From Clostridiales bacterium (GTDB lineage Bacteria > Bacillota > Clostridia > Christensenellales > CAG-138), in the NCBI GenBank assembly GCA_019416935.1, contig DXWI01000012.1, positions 4,290 to 68,289 on the forward strand: 64,000 nucleotides of DNA, written 5' to 3'. The notes beneath the pieces were generated by a model that searched no databases, had not been told where the DNA came from, and saw only the letters and a program-made list of their open reading frames with translations. The translations under genes were made by a program, and so were the position numbers. Shown in pieces: positions 25,582 to 33,047 of this stretch (positions are counted from its first letter, which is position 1; each line of letters begins with the position of its first letter).

Positions 25582-25742
25582 AACTGAGCATTTGAGCCGC
25601 GTTTCGTTTTGAGTGCAAGCGACGAACGATCCTCTCTTTTCGTGAGTGCTATGCCAGAAACGATTTTTGTCTCAACCACAATGTGCTCAGGCGGTTGGCA
25701 TCGCGGTTTTCCATCCGCAAAGGGATCGAAGCCGCTTTTTTT
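25582..25742 (+). promoter_or_regulatory. hisS leader with intrinsic terminator (T-box-like, unproven)
   Basis: The leader holds a long stem closed by CTGAGCA (25584-25590) and TGCTCAG (25684-25690). It then has GGTTGGCATCGCGG (25693-25706), which matches the T-box consensus GGGTGGNACCGCGG at all but two positions. A terminator follows (GCGG at 25703-25706 with CCGC at 25732-25735, seven T residues to 25742). A second GCGGTT (25691-25696) could compete for the same 3' arm. Against a classic T-box, I could not fold the standard antiterminator, and UGGC would suit a G73 tRNA such as Asp rather than His. Attenuation is likely; the ligand is uncertain. Confidence 0.55.
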
Positions 25743-25766
25743 ATAGGTGATGGAGGTTAAGAAGAA

Positions 25767-27023
25767 ATGGCTTACAAAGCACCCAAGGGAACGCGGGATG
25801 TGCTCCCGGAAGAAAGCTACCGTTGGCAGTATCTGGAAGCGCTTATGCGCGAAACAGCGCGCAAGTATGGGCTTCTGGAGGCGCGCACACCGGTTATTGA
25901 GCATACCGAACTGTTCCTGCGCGGCGTGGGCGGTACAACGGATATCGTTCAGAAGGAGATGTATACGTTTCAGGATAAGGGTGATCGCTCGATCACGCTC
26001 AAGCCTGAGGGAACCGCCGGCATTGTCCGGCTCGTTGTCGAACATAACCTCTGCGGCGAAACGCAGCCGACAAAGATTTACTATCTCAACAATCCCGTGT
26101 TTCGGTATGAGCGTCCGCAGGCGGGGCGCTTGCGCGAACATCACCAGTTCGGCGTGGAGATTTTCGGCGCGCCGCGCGCCAGCGCCGACGCCGAATGCAT
26201 TGCGATCGTGCTTGAAATCCTTGAAAAGATCGGCCTGAGCGGTCTTTCCGTTCGTCTCAACAGCATAGGCTGCCCCAGCTGCCGCCCGAACTATCATGCG
26301 GCTTTGCGAGAATATCTCCGTTCGCGTTATGACGATCTGTGCGAAACGTGCAAAACCCGTTTTGAAGCAAATCCGCTGCGAATTCTGGACTGCAAAGTTC
26401 CCGGCTGCGGCGAAATTGTTGCGCAGGCCCCAAATATCATGGATTATATCTGCGATGACTGCAAAGCACATATGGATTCGCTGTGTGCACGGCTCGACAG
26501 CATGGGAATTGACTATGAGCTGACGCCGACGCTGGTACGCGGGTTGGACTACTACACCAAAACGGTCTTTGAAGTTTTCTCCAATCGGATTGGTTCGCAG
26601 GGGGCGATCTGCGGCGGCGGCCGGTATGACGGCCTCGTGCATGAACTTGGCGGCCCTACCTGCCCGGGCGTTGGTTTTGGAATGGGTATGGAGCGGCTGC
26701 TCCTTCTCATGCAGGAATCAAACGTCGATTTTGAAAAACCGCCTCGCTATGATCTGTATATTGCTTCGATCGGAGAGGAAGCGGATCTTGCTGCGTTTGT
26801 ACTGGCCCAACAGCTTCGCGCTAAGGGGCTGAGCGTGGATACCGACCATGTGGGCCGCAGCATGAAGGCACAGTTCAAATTTGCCGATAAGGTTGGCGCT
26901 CGCTGCGTTCTGACCATTGGTGATTCGGAGCTGTCGGAAAAGCGGGCAAAATTAAAGAACATGGCCGATGGTACGGAGCAGACGGTTGCTTTAACGGCCG
27001 ATGATATTGCGCAGCGGATGTAA
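25767..27023 (+). CDS. hisS: Histidyl-tRNA synthetase
   Basis: Class II synthetase charging tRNA-His. The 418 residues show motif 1 near TPVIEHTELFLRG, motif 2 in RYERPQAGRLREHHQFGVE, the histidine motifs LVRGLDYYTKTVFEV and GGGRYDGL, motif 3 in GVGFGMGMERLL, and a C-terminal anticodon-binding domain. TGGAGG (25751-25756) sits ten bases before the ATG, just after the leader terminator. aspS follows after ten bases, the usual Firmicutes pair. Confidence 0.98.
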   Translation: MAYKAPKGTRDVLPEESYRWQYLEALMRETARKYGLLEARTPVIEHTELFLRGVGGTTDIVQKEMYTFQDKGDRSITLKPEGTAGIVRLVVEHNLCGETQPTKIYYLNNPVFRYERPQAGRLREHHQFGVEIFGAPRASADAECIAIVLEILEKIGLSGLSVRLNSIGCPSCRPNYHAALREYLRSRYDDLCETCKTRFEANPLRILDCKVPGCGEIVAQAPNIMDYICDDCKAHMDSLCARLDSMGIDYELTPTLVRGLDYYTKTVFEVFSNRIGSQGAICGGGRYDGLVHELGGPTCPGVGFGMGMERLLLLMQESNVDFEKPPRYDLYIASIGEEADLAAFVLAQQLRAKGLSVDTDHVGRSMKAQFKFADKVGARCVLTIGDSELSEKRAKLKNMADGTEQTVALTADDIAQRM

Positions 27024-27033
27024 GGAGAAGAGA

Positions 27034-28827
27034 ATGGGAGAATTATTGAATGGATGGAAGCGTACCTGCTACTGCACGGAGCTGACAACGGCCGATATTG
27101 GCAGGGATGTCACGCTCATGGGGTGGACGAATGTACGGCGCGATCTTGGTGCGCTCATCTTTGTCCAACTGCGTGACCGCACCGGACTGATGCAGGTTGT
27201 ATTCGACTCCAGCACATTGTCGGCAGAGGATTTTGAGCGCGCATCCAAAATCCGTTCCGAATTCGTGCTGGCGATTCGCGGCAAACTCGTGGCTCGCACT
27301 GGCAGCATGGTCAATCCGAATATGAAGACCGGAGCAGTCGAAGTGCTGGTATCCGAATTCAAGATTCTCAGCACAAGTGAAACGCCGCCGATCGAGATCG
27401 AGGACGCCTGCAAGTCAAACGAAGCGCTGCGCCTGAAGTATCGGTATCTCGATCTTCGCAGGCCATGTATGCAGCGCAATCTGATGATGCGCCATCAGAT
27501 CGCGTTTTGTGCGCGCCAATACTTCAGCGAAAATGGCTTTATGGAAATCGAAACGCCGATCCTCACCAAGAGCACGCCTGAAGGAGCGCGCGACTACTTG
27601 GTGCCCAGCCGCGTCCATCCCGGCACCTTCTATGCGCTGCCGCAGAGCCCGCAGTTATTTAAGCAGCTTTTGATGCTTTCCGGTTATGACCGGTATATGC
27701 AGATCGCGAGATGCTTCCGCGACGAGGATCTCCGCGCCGACCGGCAGCCGGATTTTACGCAGATCGACTTGGAAATGTCCTTCGTGGAGGAGGACGACGT
27801 CATCGCTGTCAACGAGGGGTTTCTCCAACGGTTGTTCAAAGAGACGCTGCATGTCGATATCGATCTGCCGCTTCCGCGCTTGCCCTATGCGGAGGCAATG
27901 ACTCGCTACGGCTCCGATAAGCCGGATACACGATTTGGACTCGAGCTTTGCGATCTCACCGATCTCGTGTCGGACTGCGGTTTTTCCGTGTTTCGTCAAG
28001 CGGTTGAACGCGGCGGCAGCGTCCGCTGCATCAACGTTAAGGGACAAAGCGGCTCGTTTTCGCGAAAGGAGATCGATGCGCTTGGCGAATTCGTCAAGAC
28101 ATATCGTGCAAAGGGATTGGCGTGGATCAACTACAAGCCGGAAGGCCTGCAGTCGCCCATAGCCAAGTTTCTCAGTGAAGCGGAGTTGCTGTCGATCCAG
28201 CAAAGAATGCAGCTGGAGGTCGGTGATATCGCATTTATCGTTGCTGATTCCAATGAAACGGTATTCGCCGCACTTGGCGCGCTCCGACTCCGGATTGCAG
28301 AAAAACTCCGGTTGATTCCCGAAAATCAGTATAACCTTCTGTGGGTAACGGACTTCCCGCTGCTGGAGTGGAGCGAAGAGCAAAACCGCTTCGTCGCTAT
28401 GCACCACCCCTTTACAAGCCCGAAGGATGAGGACTTGGAAAAACTCACCACCGATCCCGGCGCGGTTCGCGCCAAGGCGTACGACATCGTTCTTAACGGC
28501 GTCGAAATCGGCGGTGGCTCGATCCGCATTCACTCTGCAGAACTGCAGCAAAAAATGTTCTCCGTACTCGGTTTCACGCCGGAGCAGGCGCAGGATCGGT
28601 TTGGTTTCCTGCTCGATGCATTCCGCTTTGGACCTCCGCCGCACGGCGGACTGGCCTATGGCTTGGATCGGCTTGCCATGCTGATCTGCGGAACGCCGAG
28701 CATCCGCGACGTGATCGCTTTCCCGAAGGTGCAGAACGCTTCCTGCCCGCTGACCGGCGCGCCGGATCGCGTGGACGATAAGCAACTGGACGAGCTGCAT
28801 ATCCGCTGCACAAAGGAAGAAGAATGA
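27034..28827 (+). CDS. aspS: Aspartyl-tRNA synthetase
   Basis: Class II synthetase of the bacterial type, 597 residues. It has an N-terminal OB-fold anticodon domain (MGWTNVRRDLGALIFVQLRD), motif 2 in FRDEDLRADRQPDFTQIDLE, the bacterial GAD insertion (about 290-420), and motif 3 in HGGLAYGLDRL. ATG at 27034 has AAGGAGAAG directly upstream; the frame extends upstream into hisS without reason. Whether it also charges tRNA-Asn cannot be read from sequence by eye. It overlaps the next gene by four bases (ATGA). Confidence 0.97.
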   Translation: MGELLNGWKRTCYCTELTTADIGRDVTLMGWTNVRRDLGALIFVQLRDRTGLMQVVFDSSTLSAEDFERASKIRSEFVLAIRGKLVARTGSMVNPNMKTGAVEVLVSEFKILSTSETPPIEIEDACKSNEALRLKYRYLDLRRPCMQRNLMMRHQIAFCARQYFSENGFMEIETPILTKSTPEGARDYLVPSRVHPGTFYALPQSPQLFKQLLMLSGYDRYMQIARCFRDEDLRADRQPDFTQIDLEMSFVEEDDVIAVNEGFLQRLFKETLHVDIDLPLPRLPYAEAMTRYGSDKPDTRFGLELCDLTDLVSDCGFSVFRQAVERGGSVRCINVKGQSGSFSRKEIDALGEFVKTYRAKGLAWINYKPEGLQSPIAKFLSEAELLSIQQRMQLEVGDIAFIVADSNETVFAALGALRLRIAEKLRLIPENQYNLLWVTDFPLLEWSEEQNRFVAMHHPFTSPKDEDLEKLTTDPGAVRAKAYDIVLNGVEIGGGSIRIHSAELQQKMFSVLGFTPEQAQDRFGFLLDAFRFGPPPHGGLAYGLDRLAMLICGTPSIRDVIAFPKVQNASCPLTGAPDRVDDKQLDELHIRCTKEEE

Positions 28828-29276
28828 GCGAAAACGGACACGTTGGAACCGTAATAGCGGTGGAAGGGCCGATAGCGGTCATTCGTTTTGCAAGGAGCAG
28901 CATGTGCGCACACTGCGGTGCCTGTATGACCGCCGGTGAGCATGAGATGGAAACGCGCGTTCCCAATGCCTTGGACGCTCAAATTGGTGATCGGGTCTCC
29001 GTTGCGCTGTCCGGCAAAAAAATTGCCGGTGCGAGCCTGATTGCTTACCTCATTCCGCTGGCCGCGCTGCTTCTGGGCGTTTTTGTCGGCAGTATTTTCT
29101 CCGATATCGCTGCAATAGTCTGCGGTCTTTGCTGTTGTGCAGCCGCTTATTTGATTCTCCGCCTGTTGGATCGTCGTTTTGCACGTATGCAATCGTTCCA
29201 ACCGCACATGATAGCCATAGTAACCGAAAAGGAGGAAGCAGAAGATGGCAAAAGAACTGACAGCCGCGACTTTTGA
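28824..29276 (+). CDS. RseC/SoxR-reducing-system-like membrane protein
   Basis: Small membrane protein (150 residues) of the RseC family. The N-terminal half (1-65) carries the family cysteines in SMCAHCGACMTAGEHEME. Two membrane segments follow (about 70-90 ASLIAYLIPLAALLLGVFVG and 95-112, itself Cys-rich: IVCGLCCCAAAY), then a basic tail. In some bacteria relatives lie near Rnf electron-transfer genes or reduce SoxR; no rnf or soxR genes are seen here. It is coupled to aspS and overlaps trxA by 32 bases, hinting at a redox pair. Confidence 0.85.
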   Translation: MSENGHVGTVIAVEGPIAVIRFARSSMCAHCGACMTAGEHEMETRVPNALDAQIGDRVSVALSGKKIAGASLIAYLIPLAALLLGVFVGSIFSDIAAIVCGLCCCAAAYLILRLLDRRFARMQSFQPHMIAIVTEKEEAEDGKRTDSRDF

Positions 29277-29565
29277 TGCGGCAATTCGCGAAAATTCTAT
29301 TGTGCTCGTTGATTTTTGGGCGCCGTGGTGCGGCCCCTGCCGGATGGTAGGGCCTTTCATCGAGCAGATTGCGGAGGCGTATGCGGACAAGGCGCTTGTC
29401 TGCAAGGTCAATGTGGACGAGTGTCAGGACGTCGCCGCAAAATTTGGCGTTTCCAGCATCCCGACCGTTCTGGTGTTCAGAGACGGAGAGCCCGTGGATC
29501 GGGCAGTCGGGGCAAGGCCGAAAAAAGCGTTTGAACAGATGTTGGATCAGCAGTTAAAAGGTTGA
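29245..29565 (+). CDS. trxA: Thioredoxin
   Basis: Dithiol redox protein of 106 residues with the active site FWAPWCGPCRMV and the cis-proline motif SSIPTVLVF. AAAGGAGGAAG precedes the ATG at 29245 inside the preceding gene. The length and fold are standard. A thioredoxin reductase gene is not in the window. It is the last gene of the hisS operon and is followed by a strong terminator. Confidence 0.97.
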   Translation: MAKELTAATFDAAIRENSIVLVDFWAPWCGPCRMVGPFIEQIAEAYADKALVCKVNVDECQDVAAKFGVSSIPTVLVFRDGEPVDRAVGARPKKAFEQMLDQQLKG

Positions 29566-29578
29566 TGAGGCAGCAGGG

Positions 29579-29606
29579 GCGGCGGGTTCTATCCGCCGCT
29601 TTTTTT
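29579..29606 (+). terminator. Terminator after trxA
   Basis: Seven-base all-GC stem (29579-29585 with 29593-29599) and seven T residues, 14 bases after the trxA stop. Confidence 0.9.
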
Positions 29607-29607
29607 G

Positions 29608-29636
29608 TTGACAGCCGGTAGAATTCATGGTATCTT
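29608..29636 (+). promoter_or_regulatory. Promoter for iscR-iscS-iscU
   Basis: TTGACA (29608-29613), 17 bases, TATCTT (29631-29636). Predicted transcription start near 29643. Confidence 0.75.
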
Positions 29637-29651
29637 ATCGGAGAAGAAAGG

Positions 29652-29666
29652 CGACCAAGTTGGTCG
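29652..29666. promoter_or_regulatory. Perfect inverted repeat, candidate IscR operator
   Basis: CGACCAA-G-TTGGTCG is a perfect 7-1-7 inverted repeat ten bases before the iscR start and just downstream of the predicted transcription start. It also covers the place where a ribosome site should be. Its GACC/GGTC core resembles Rrf2-type sites, so autoregulation is the simplest reading. Confidence 0.65.
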
Positions 29667-29675
29667 GGTTTATGT

Positions 29676-30125
29676 ATGAAGCTTTCAACGCGAAGCAGAT
29701 ATGGCCTGCGGGCGGTCGTTGATCTCGCCGTGTATTATGGCGAGAACCCGGTGACACTGTCCACGCTGGCCGGTATGCAGGGCATATCAGAAGCATATCT
29801 GGAGCAGCTCCTACGGACGCTGCGCAAAGCGGGCATCGTGGATACCGTGCGCGGCGCTGCCGGGGGCTATGTGCTGTGCAAAGCGCCCGCAAAGCTGGAT
29901 GTCGGCAGCGTGCTCTCGGCGCTGGAGGGCAGTACAGCGGTCGTTGATTGCGTGGGCACGGTCGACGCCTGCTGCGAAAACGCCTGCACTTGCTCGGCGC
30001 GCCCTTTGTTTTTGAAACTGCAATCCCGTATCAATGCCGTGCTGAGCGAAACCACGATTGCAGATTTGGCCAATGACTATATTGAACAAAAGAGGCGATT
30101 GGAACATGCAACGAGTTTATCTTGA
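29676..30125 (+). CDS. iscR: Rrf2-family transcriptional regulator (IscR-like)
   Basis: Winged-helix regulator of 149 residues that probably senses Fe-S status and represses its own operon. The N-terminus MKLSTRSRYGLRAVVDLA and the helix TLAGMQGISEAYLEQLL are typical Rrf2 DNA-binding sequence, with the wing at TVRGAAGGYVL. The cluster-binding loop has cysteines in DCVGTVDACCENACTC, spaced C-x7-CC-x3-C-x-C. That is more cysteines than the three of E. coli IscR. ATG at 29676 is preferred to 29672 (wrong frame). It overlaps iscS by 20 bases. Confidence 0.88.
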   Translation: MKLSTRSRYGLRAVVDLAVYYGENPVTLSTLAGMQGISEAYLEQLLRTLRKAGIVDTVRGAAGGYVLCKAPAKLDVGSVLSALEGSTAVVDCVGTVDACCENACTCSARPLFLKLQSRINAVLSETTIADLANDYIEQKRRLEHATSLS

Positions 30126-31278
30126 CAATGCTGCAACGACGCGCACAAGCCCGGAAGTGGTTGAAGCAATGCTCCCGTATTTTACGGAGATCTATGGCAA
30201 CCCGTCGAGCCTGCATACCTATGCGCAGGAAGCGGCTAAAGCGATCGGTGAGGCCCGCAAAAAGGCTGCCGCCGCCATTCATGCTGCCGCGGCAGAGGAG
30301 ATCATCTTTACCGGCGGCGGCAGTGAGAGCGATAACATGGTGCTGCGCGGCATAGCGCACGCTTATCAGAAAAAGGGCAAGCATATCATCACCAGCGCGG
30401 TGGAACACCATGCCGTCCTCCACACGCTTGAGGCAATGGAGCGTGAAGGAATCGCGGAGGTGACCTATCTTCCCGTGGATGCTGATGGAAAGGTTTCCGT
30501 ACAGGATGTGGAAGCCGCCATTCGTCCGGATACCGTGCTCGTCTCCGTTATGTTCGCTAACAACGAGGTTGGCACAATCATGCCAATCCCGGAAATCGGT
30601 GCGGTCTGTCACGCGCACGACGTTCTGTTTCATACGGATGCCGTGCAGGCGGTCGGCCACCTTCCAATCGATGTGCAGGCAATGAACATAGACATGCTCT
30701 CGCTTTCGGCGCATAAGTTTCATGGCCCGAAGGGCATTGGTGCGCTGTATGTGCGCAAGGGCATTCGCATACCGGCCCTGATCCTTGGAGGCGGGCAGGA
30801 GCGCAGAAAGCGCGCGGGTACGGAAAATGTTCCGGGCATCGTCGGCCTTGGCTGCGCCATCGAAAGCGCTGTCCTGCACATGGAAGAAAATGCGGCGCAC
30901 ATGAAAAAGCTTCGCGATAAGCTGATCGCAGGCATTCCCGCAGCCATTCCCGACGTAAAGTTGAATGGCCATCCGGTCGACCGGCTGCCCAACAATGTCA
31001 ATTTCAGCATTCGCTATATTGAGGGAGAATCCATGCTGCTCATGCTGGATATCAACGGCATCGCCGCATCGAGCGGGTCAGCGTGCACGTCCGGTTCGCT
31101 CGATCCGTCGCATGTGCTGCTCGCCATGGGCCTGCCCCACGAGGTTGCGCACGGATCGCTCCGGTTGACTTTGTCGGAATATACAACGGAGCAGGAAATT
31201 GATTATACGCTCGAACTTTTGCCAAAAATTGTGGAACGGCTGCGCGCTATGTCGCCGCTATATCATGGAGGAAATTAA
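30106..31278 (+). CDS. iscS: Cysteine desulfurase
   Basis: PLP enzyme of 390 residues that takes sulfur from cysteine for Fe-S clusters and tRNA thiolation. It starts MQRVYLDNAATTRTSPEVVE. The PLP lysine is in SLSAHKFHGPKGIGALY and the persulfide cysteine is in the mobile loop SSGSACTSGSLDPSHVL. The loop length is that of the IscS/NifS class I enzymes. ATG at 30106 fits the conserved N-terminus. iscU follows after one base, so the two are surely co-transcribed. Confidence 0.96.
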   Translation: MQRVYLDNAATTRTSPEVVEAMLPYFTEIYGNPSSLHTYAQEAAKAIGEARKKAAAAIHAAAAEEIIFTGGGSESDNMVLRGIAHAYQKKGKHIITSAVEHHAVLHTLEAMEREGIAEVTYLPVDADGKVSVQDVEAAIRPDTVLVSVMFANNEVGTIMPIPEIGAVCHAHDVLFHTDAVQAVGHLPIDVQAMNIDMLSLSAHKFHGPKGIGALYVRKGIRIPALILGGGQERRKRAGTENVPGIVGLGCAIESAVLHMEENAAHMKKLRDKLIAGIPAAIPDVKLNGHPVDRLPNNVNFSIRYIEGESMLLMLDINGIAASSGSACTSGSLDPSHVLLAMGLPHEVAHGSLRLTLSEYTTEQEIDYTLELLPKIVERLRAMSPLYHGGN

Positions 31279-31279
31279 G

Positions 31280-31657
31280 ATGTATACAGAAAAAGTGATG
31301 GATCATTTTCAGAACCCGCGCAATGTCGGAGAAATTGCTGATGCAAGCGGAGTCGGCACTGTCGGCAACGCAAAGTGCGGCGACATCATGCAGATTTTTT
31401 TGAAGATCGATGATGATACGGGCGTGATCGAAGATGTGAAATTCAAAACGTTTGGCTGTGGCGCTGCCGTTGCCACATCCTCGATGGCGACCGAGCTCAT
31501 CAAGGGAAAGACGATTGATGAAGCACTGCAGCTCACAAACTCCGCTGTCGTCGAAGCGCTCGAGGGACTTCCGCCGCAAAAAATTCATTGCTCTGTGCTG
31601 GCTGAAGAGGCCGTAAAGGCGGCAATTGACGATTACCACAAGAAAAAAGCGGAATAA
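31280..31657 (+). CDS. iscU: Fe-S cluster assembly scaffold IscU/NifU-N
   Basis: Scaffold on which clusters are built with sulfur from IscS. The 125 residues contain the three cysteine ligands and the aspartate: VGNAKCGDIMQ, FKTFGCGAAVA and KIHCSVLAEEA. The start MYTEKVMDHFQNPRNVGEI is canonical and preceded by GGAGG (31268-31272) at the end of iscS. Unlike proteobacteria there is no iscA, hscAB or fdx behind it, which is normal for clostridial ISC operons. Confidence 0.96.
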   Translation: MYTEKVMDHFQNPRNVGEIADASGVGTVGNAKCGDIMQIFLKIDDDTGVIEDVKFKTFGCGAAVATSSMATELIKGKTIDEALQLTNSAVVEALEGLPPQKIHCSVLAEEAVKAAIDDYHKKKAE

Positions 31658-31727
31658 CAGCGAATACTTGTCCGCCTGCCGCACGATACTATTGTTGTAG
31701 CGCAGCAGGAAAGGCGAGGTGAAGTAT

Positions 31728-31898
31728 ATGCGATCTTTTGCTATGGGTCTCGGCGTGATTGCCGGCGCTGCTATTACGCTGACTGCGATCAGTTCCATGT
31801 ATCCGGATATTCCGAGACGAATGATTCGGGATGGGCGACGCGCGGCGCGCGAAACGCGCCGTACCGTGTGTAGCTTGAGCGAATTGATGAGCAAGTAA
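31728..31898 (+). CDS. Small predicted membrane protein, function unknown
   Basis: A 56-residue frame starting MRSFAMGLGVIAGAAITLTA. One hydrophobic segment (about 5-24) is followed by a strongly basic stretch (PRRMIRDGRRAARETRR) and a short tail ending SELMSK. The site GAGGTGAAG lies directly upstream and a 9-base-stem terminator directly downstream, which makes it look like a real gene. The shape (one membrane helix then a basic cytoplasmic helix) recalls YtxH-type small proteins, but I do not recognise it. Confidence 0.65.
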   Translation: MRSFAMGLGVIAGAAITLTAISSMYPDIPRRMIRDGRRAARETRRTVCSLSELMSK

Positions 31899-31909
31899 AG
31901 CGGTTTCAG

Positions 31910-31938
31910 ATACGGGGCTATTCGGCCCCGTATTCCTT
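31910..31938 (+). terminator. Terminator after the small membrane protein
   Basis: Nine-base stem (31910-31918 with 31925-31933), 6-base loop, followed by a short T-rich stretch. Confidence 0.7.
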
Positions 31939-31968
31939 ATTCACGCGGATCGTGAAGCGATTTCGCCC

Positions 31969-31997
31969 TTGACGCTTTCCACAGAATCTTATATACT
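31969..31997 (+). promoter_or_regulatory. Promoter for yajC
   Basis: TTGACG (31969-31974), 17 bases, TATACT (31992-31997), about 43 bases before the start codon. Confidence 0.75.
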
Positions 31998-32039
31998 AAG
32001 AATATACAAATATTGAAAGGCGAAAGGTATTACTAACAC

Positions 32040-32372
32040 ATGAGCAGTGAAGCAATGGGTGGTATCGGCTCCTTTTTCTCCAGCTATGGTCTTTTGATCA
32101 TCGTGATGATCGCAATGTTTGCAATCATGATTATCCCGCAGCGCCGTCGTGACAAAAAAGTGAAGGCCATGTTGGCTGCGCTGAAGCCCGGTGACCGTGT
32201 TCGCACCATCGGCGGTATCTATGGTACGATCAGCTCCATCCGCGATGATGTGGTTGTTTTGGCGGTTGGTCCCGACAAGGTGAAGCTCGTATTTGCGCGC
32301 GGCGCGATCTCTCAGGTTGAGGATGTCGGCGTCGAAAACACGATGAATGAAGAAGTGACCGAAACAAAATAA
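32040..32372 (+). CDS. yajC: Preprotein translocase subunit YajC
   Basis: Single-span membrane accessory of the Sec translocon, 110 residues. The membrane helix is about residues 16-33 (YGLLIIVMIAMFAIMIIP). It is followed by the hallmark QRRRDKKVKAML, and the beta-domain GDRVRTIGGIYGTISSIRDD. secDF is not adjacent. It has its own promoter and is followed by a terminator with an 11-base stem. Confidence 0.94.
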   Translation: MSSEAMGGIGSFFSSYGLLIIVMIAMFAIMIIPQRRRDKKVKAMLAALKPGDRVRTIGGIYGTISSIRDDVVVLAVGPDKVKLVFARGAISQVEDVGVENTMNEEVTETK

Positions 32373-32390
32373 ACCTTCGCGGTTTTTCCA

Positions 32391-32422
32391 ATGCCTGCAA
32401 CAAAAGTTGCAGGCATATTTAT
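32391..32422 (+). terminator. Terminator after yajC
   Basis: Perfect 11-base stem (32391-32401 with 32406-32416) around an AAAA loop, followed by ATTTATTT. Confidence 0.85.
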
Positions 32423-32525
32423 TTGCTCTCCTGTATATAGTGAAACATAGGCATGTGCAGCGGATATCCGAAATTGACGGGGATGCGCGGCAATCATCAT
32501 TATGCGAAATGGCAGGAGGGTGTGC

Positions 32526-32939
32526 ATGAAAAAACGTAAAAAGAGCCGCAGCGATGCTCCCATTCCCTTCATGTTATGCATGCGGGGCGCCATACTCGCC
32601 TGCATTGGAACGGTGATATTTGTGTTAGTCCTGGCCTTCCTGCTGAAATGGGATGTATTGCAAACGGACAGCATTCGCGTGTTCAATACTGCCATTAAAT
32701 CCATATGCTCCTGTCTGGCAGGTTTTCTGTGCGTTCGGACGATCCAGCAGCGGGGCTGGCTGTATGGAGCATTGTCCGGCGGATTGTACATGACGATGGC
32801 CTATGTAATCTTTTTCTTTTTTGAGCGTGAGTTCCGCTTGGATATCGTCTTTTTTTCGGATCTGCTGCTTGGACTGGTCTGCGGCGGCAGCATCGGCACC
32901 ATCTATGCGCTGATTCGAAATATGCGCTCGCAAAGCTGA
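32526..32939 (+). CDS. TIGR04086-like four-helix membrane protein
   Basis: A 137-residue integral membrane protein with a very basic start (MKKRKKSRS) and four hydrophobic segments: about 20-42, 52-72, 78-100 and 108-130. It resembles the TIGR04086 family of uncharacterised clostridial membrane proteins, which tend to lie near yajC and SCIFF genes, as here. Function is unknown. GGCAGGAGGG precedes the ATG at 32526; an earlier in-frame ATG at 32502 lacks a site. A shared terminator with the convergent lipoprotein gene follows. Confidence 0.75.
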   Translation: MKKRKKSRSDAPIPFMLCMRGAILACIGTVIFVLVLAFLLKWDVLQTDSIRVFNTAIKSICSCLAGFLCVRTIQQRGWLYGALSGGLYMTMAYVIFFFFEREFRLDIVFFSDLLLGLVCGGSIGTIYALIRNMRSQS

Positions 32940-32967
32940 TAGGGCCCTCCGCCTCTTGTACAAAAAT

Positions 32968-33001
32968 CGCCGTCCGTTTTGGTGTTCCAAAGCGGACGGC
33001 G
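32968..33001. terminator. Bidirectional terminator
   Basis: 15-base stem with one G-U pair (32968-32982 with 32987-33001) between convergent genes. T-rich sequence follows on the plus strand (TCTTATTT) and an A run precedes it, giving five T residues on the minus strand. Confidence 0.85.
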
Positions 33002-33047
33002 TCTTATTTCCCGTCCAACCGGGCGGGGTCAATTCGATTCCTTCGCT

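Noticed and set aside
25690..25742. Standard T-box antiterminator
   Set aside because: The bases after the CCGC do not pair with the 5' part of the T-box-like segment, so I did not call it a proven T-box.
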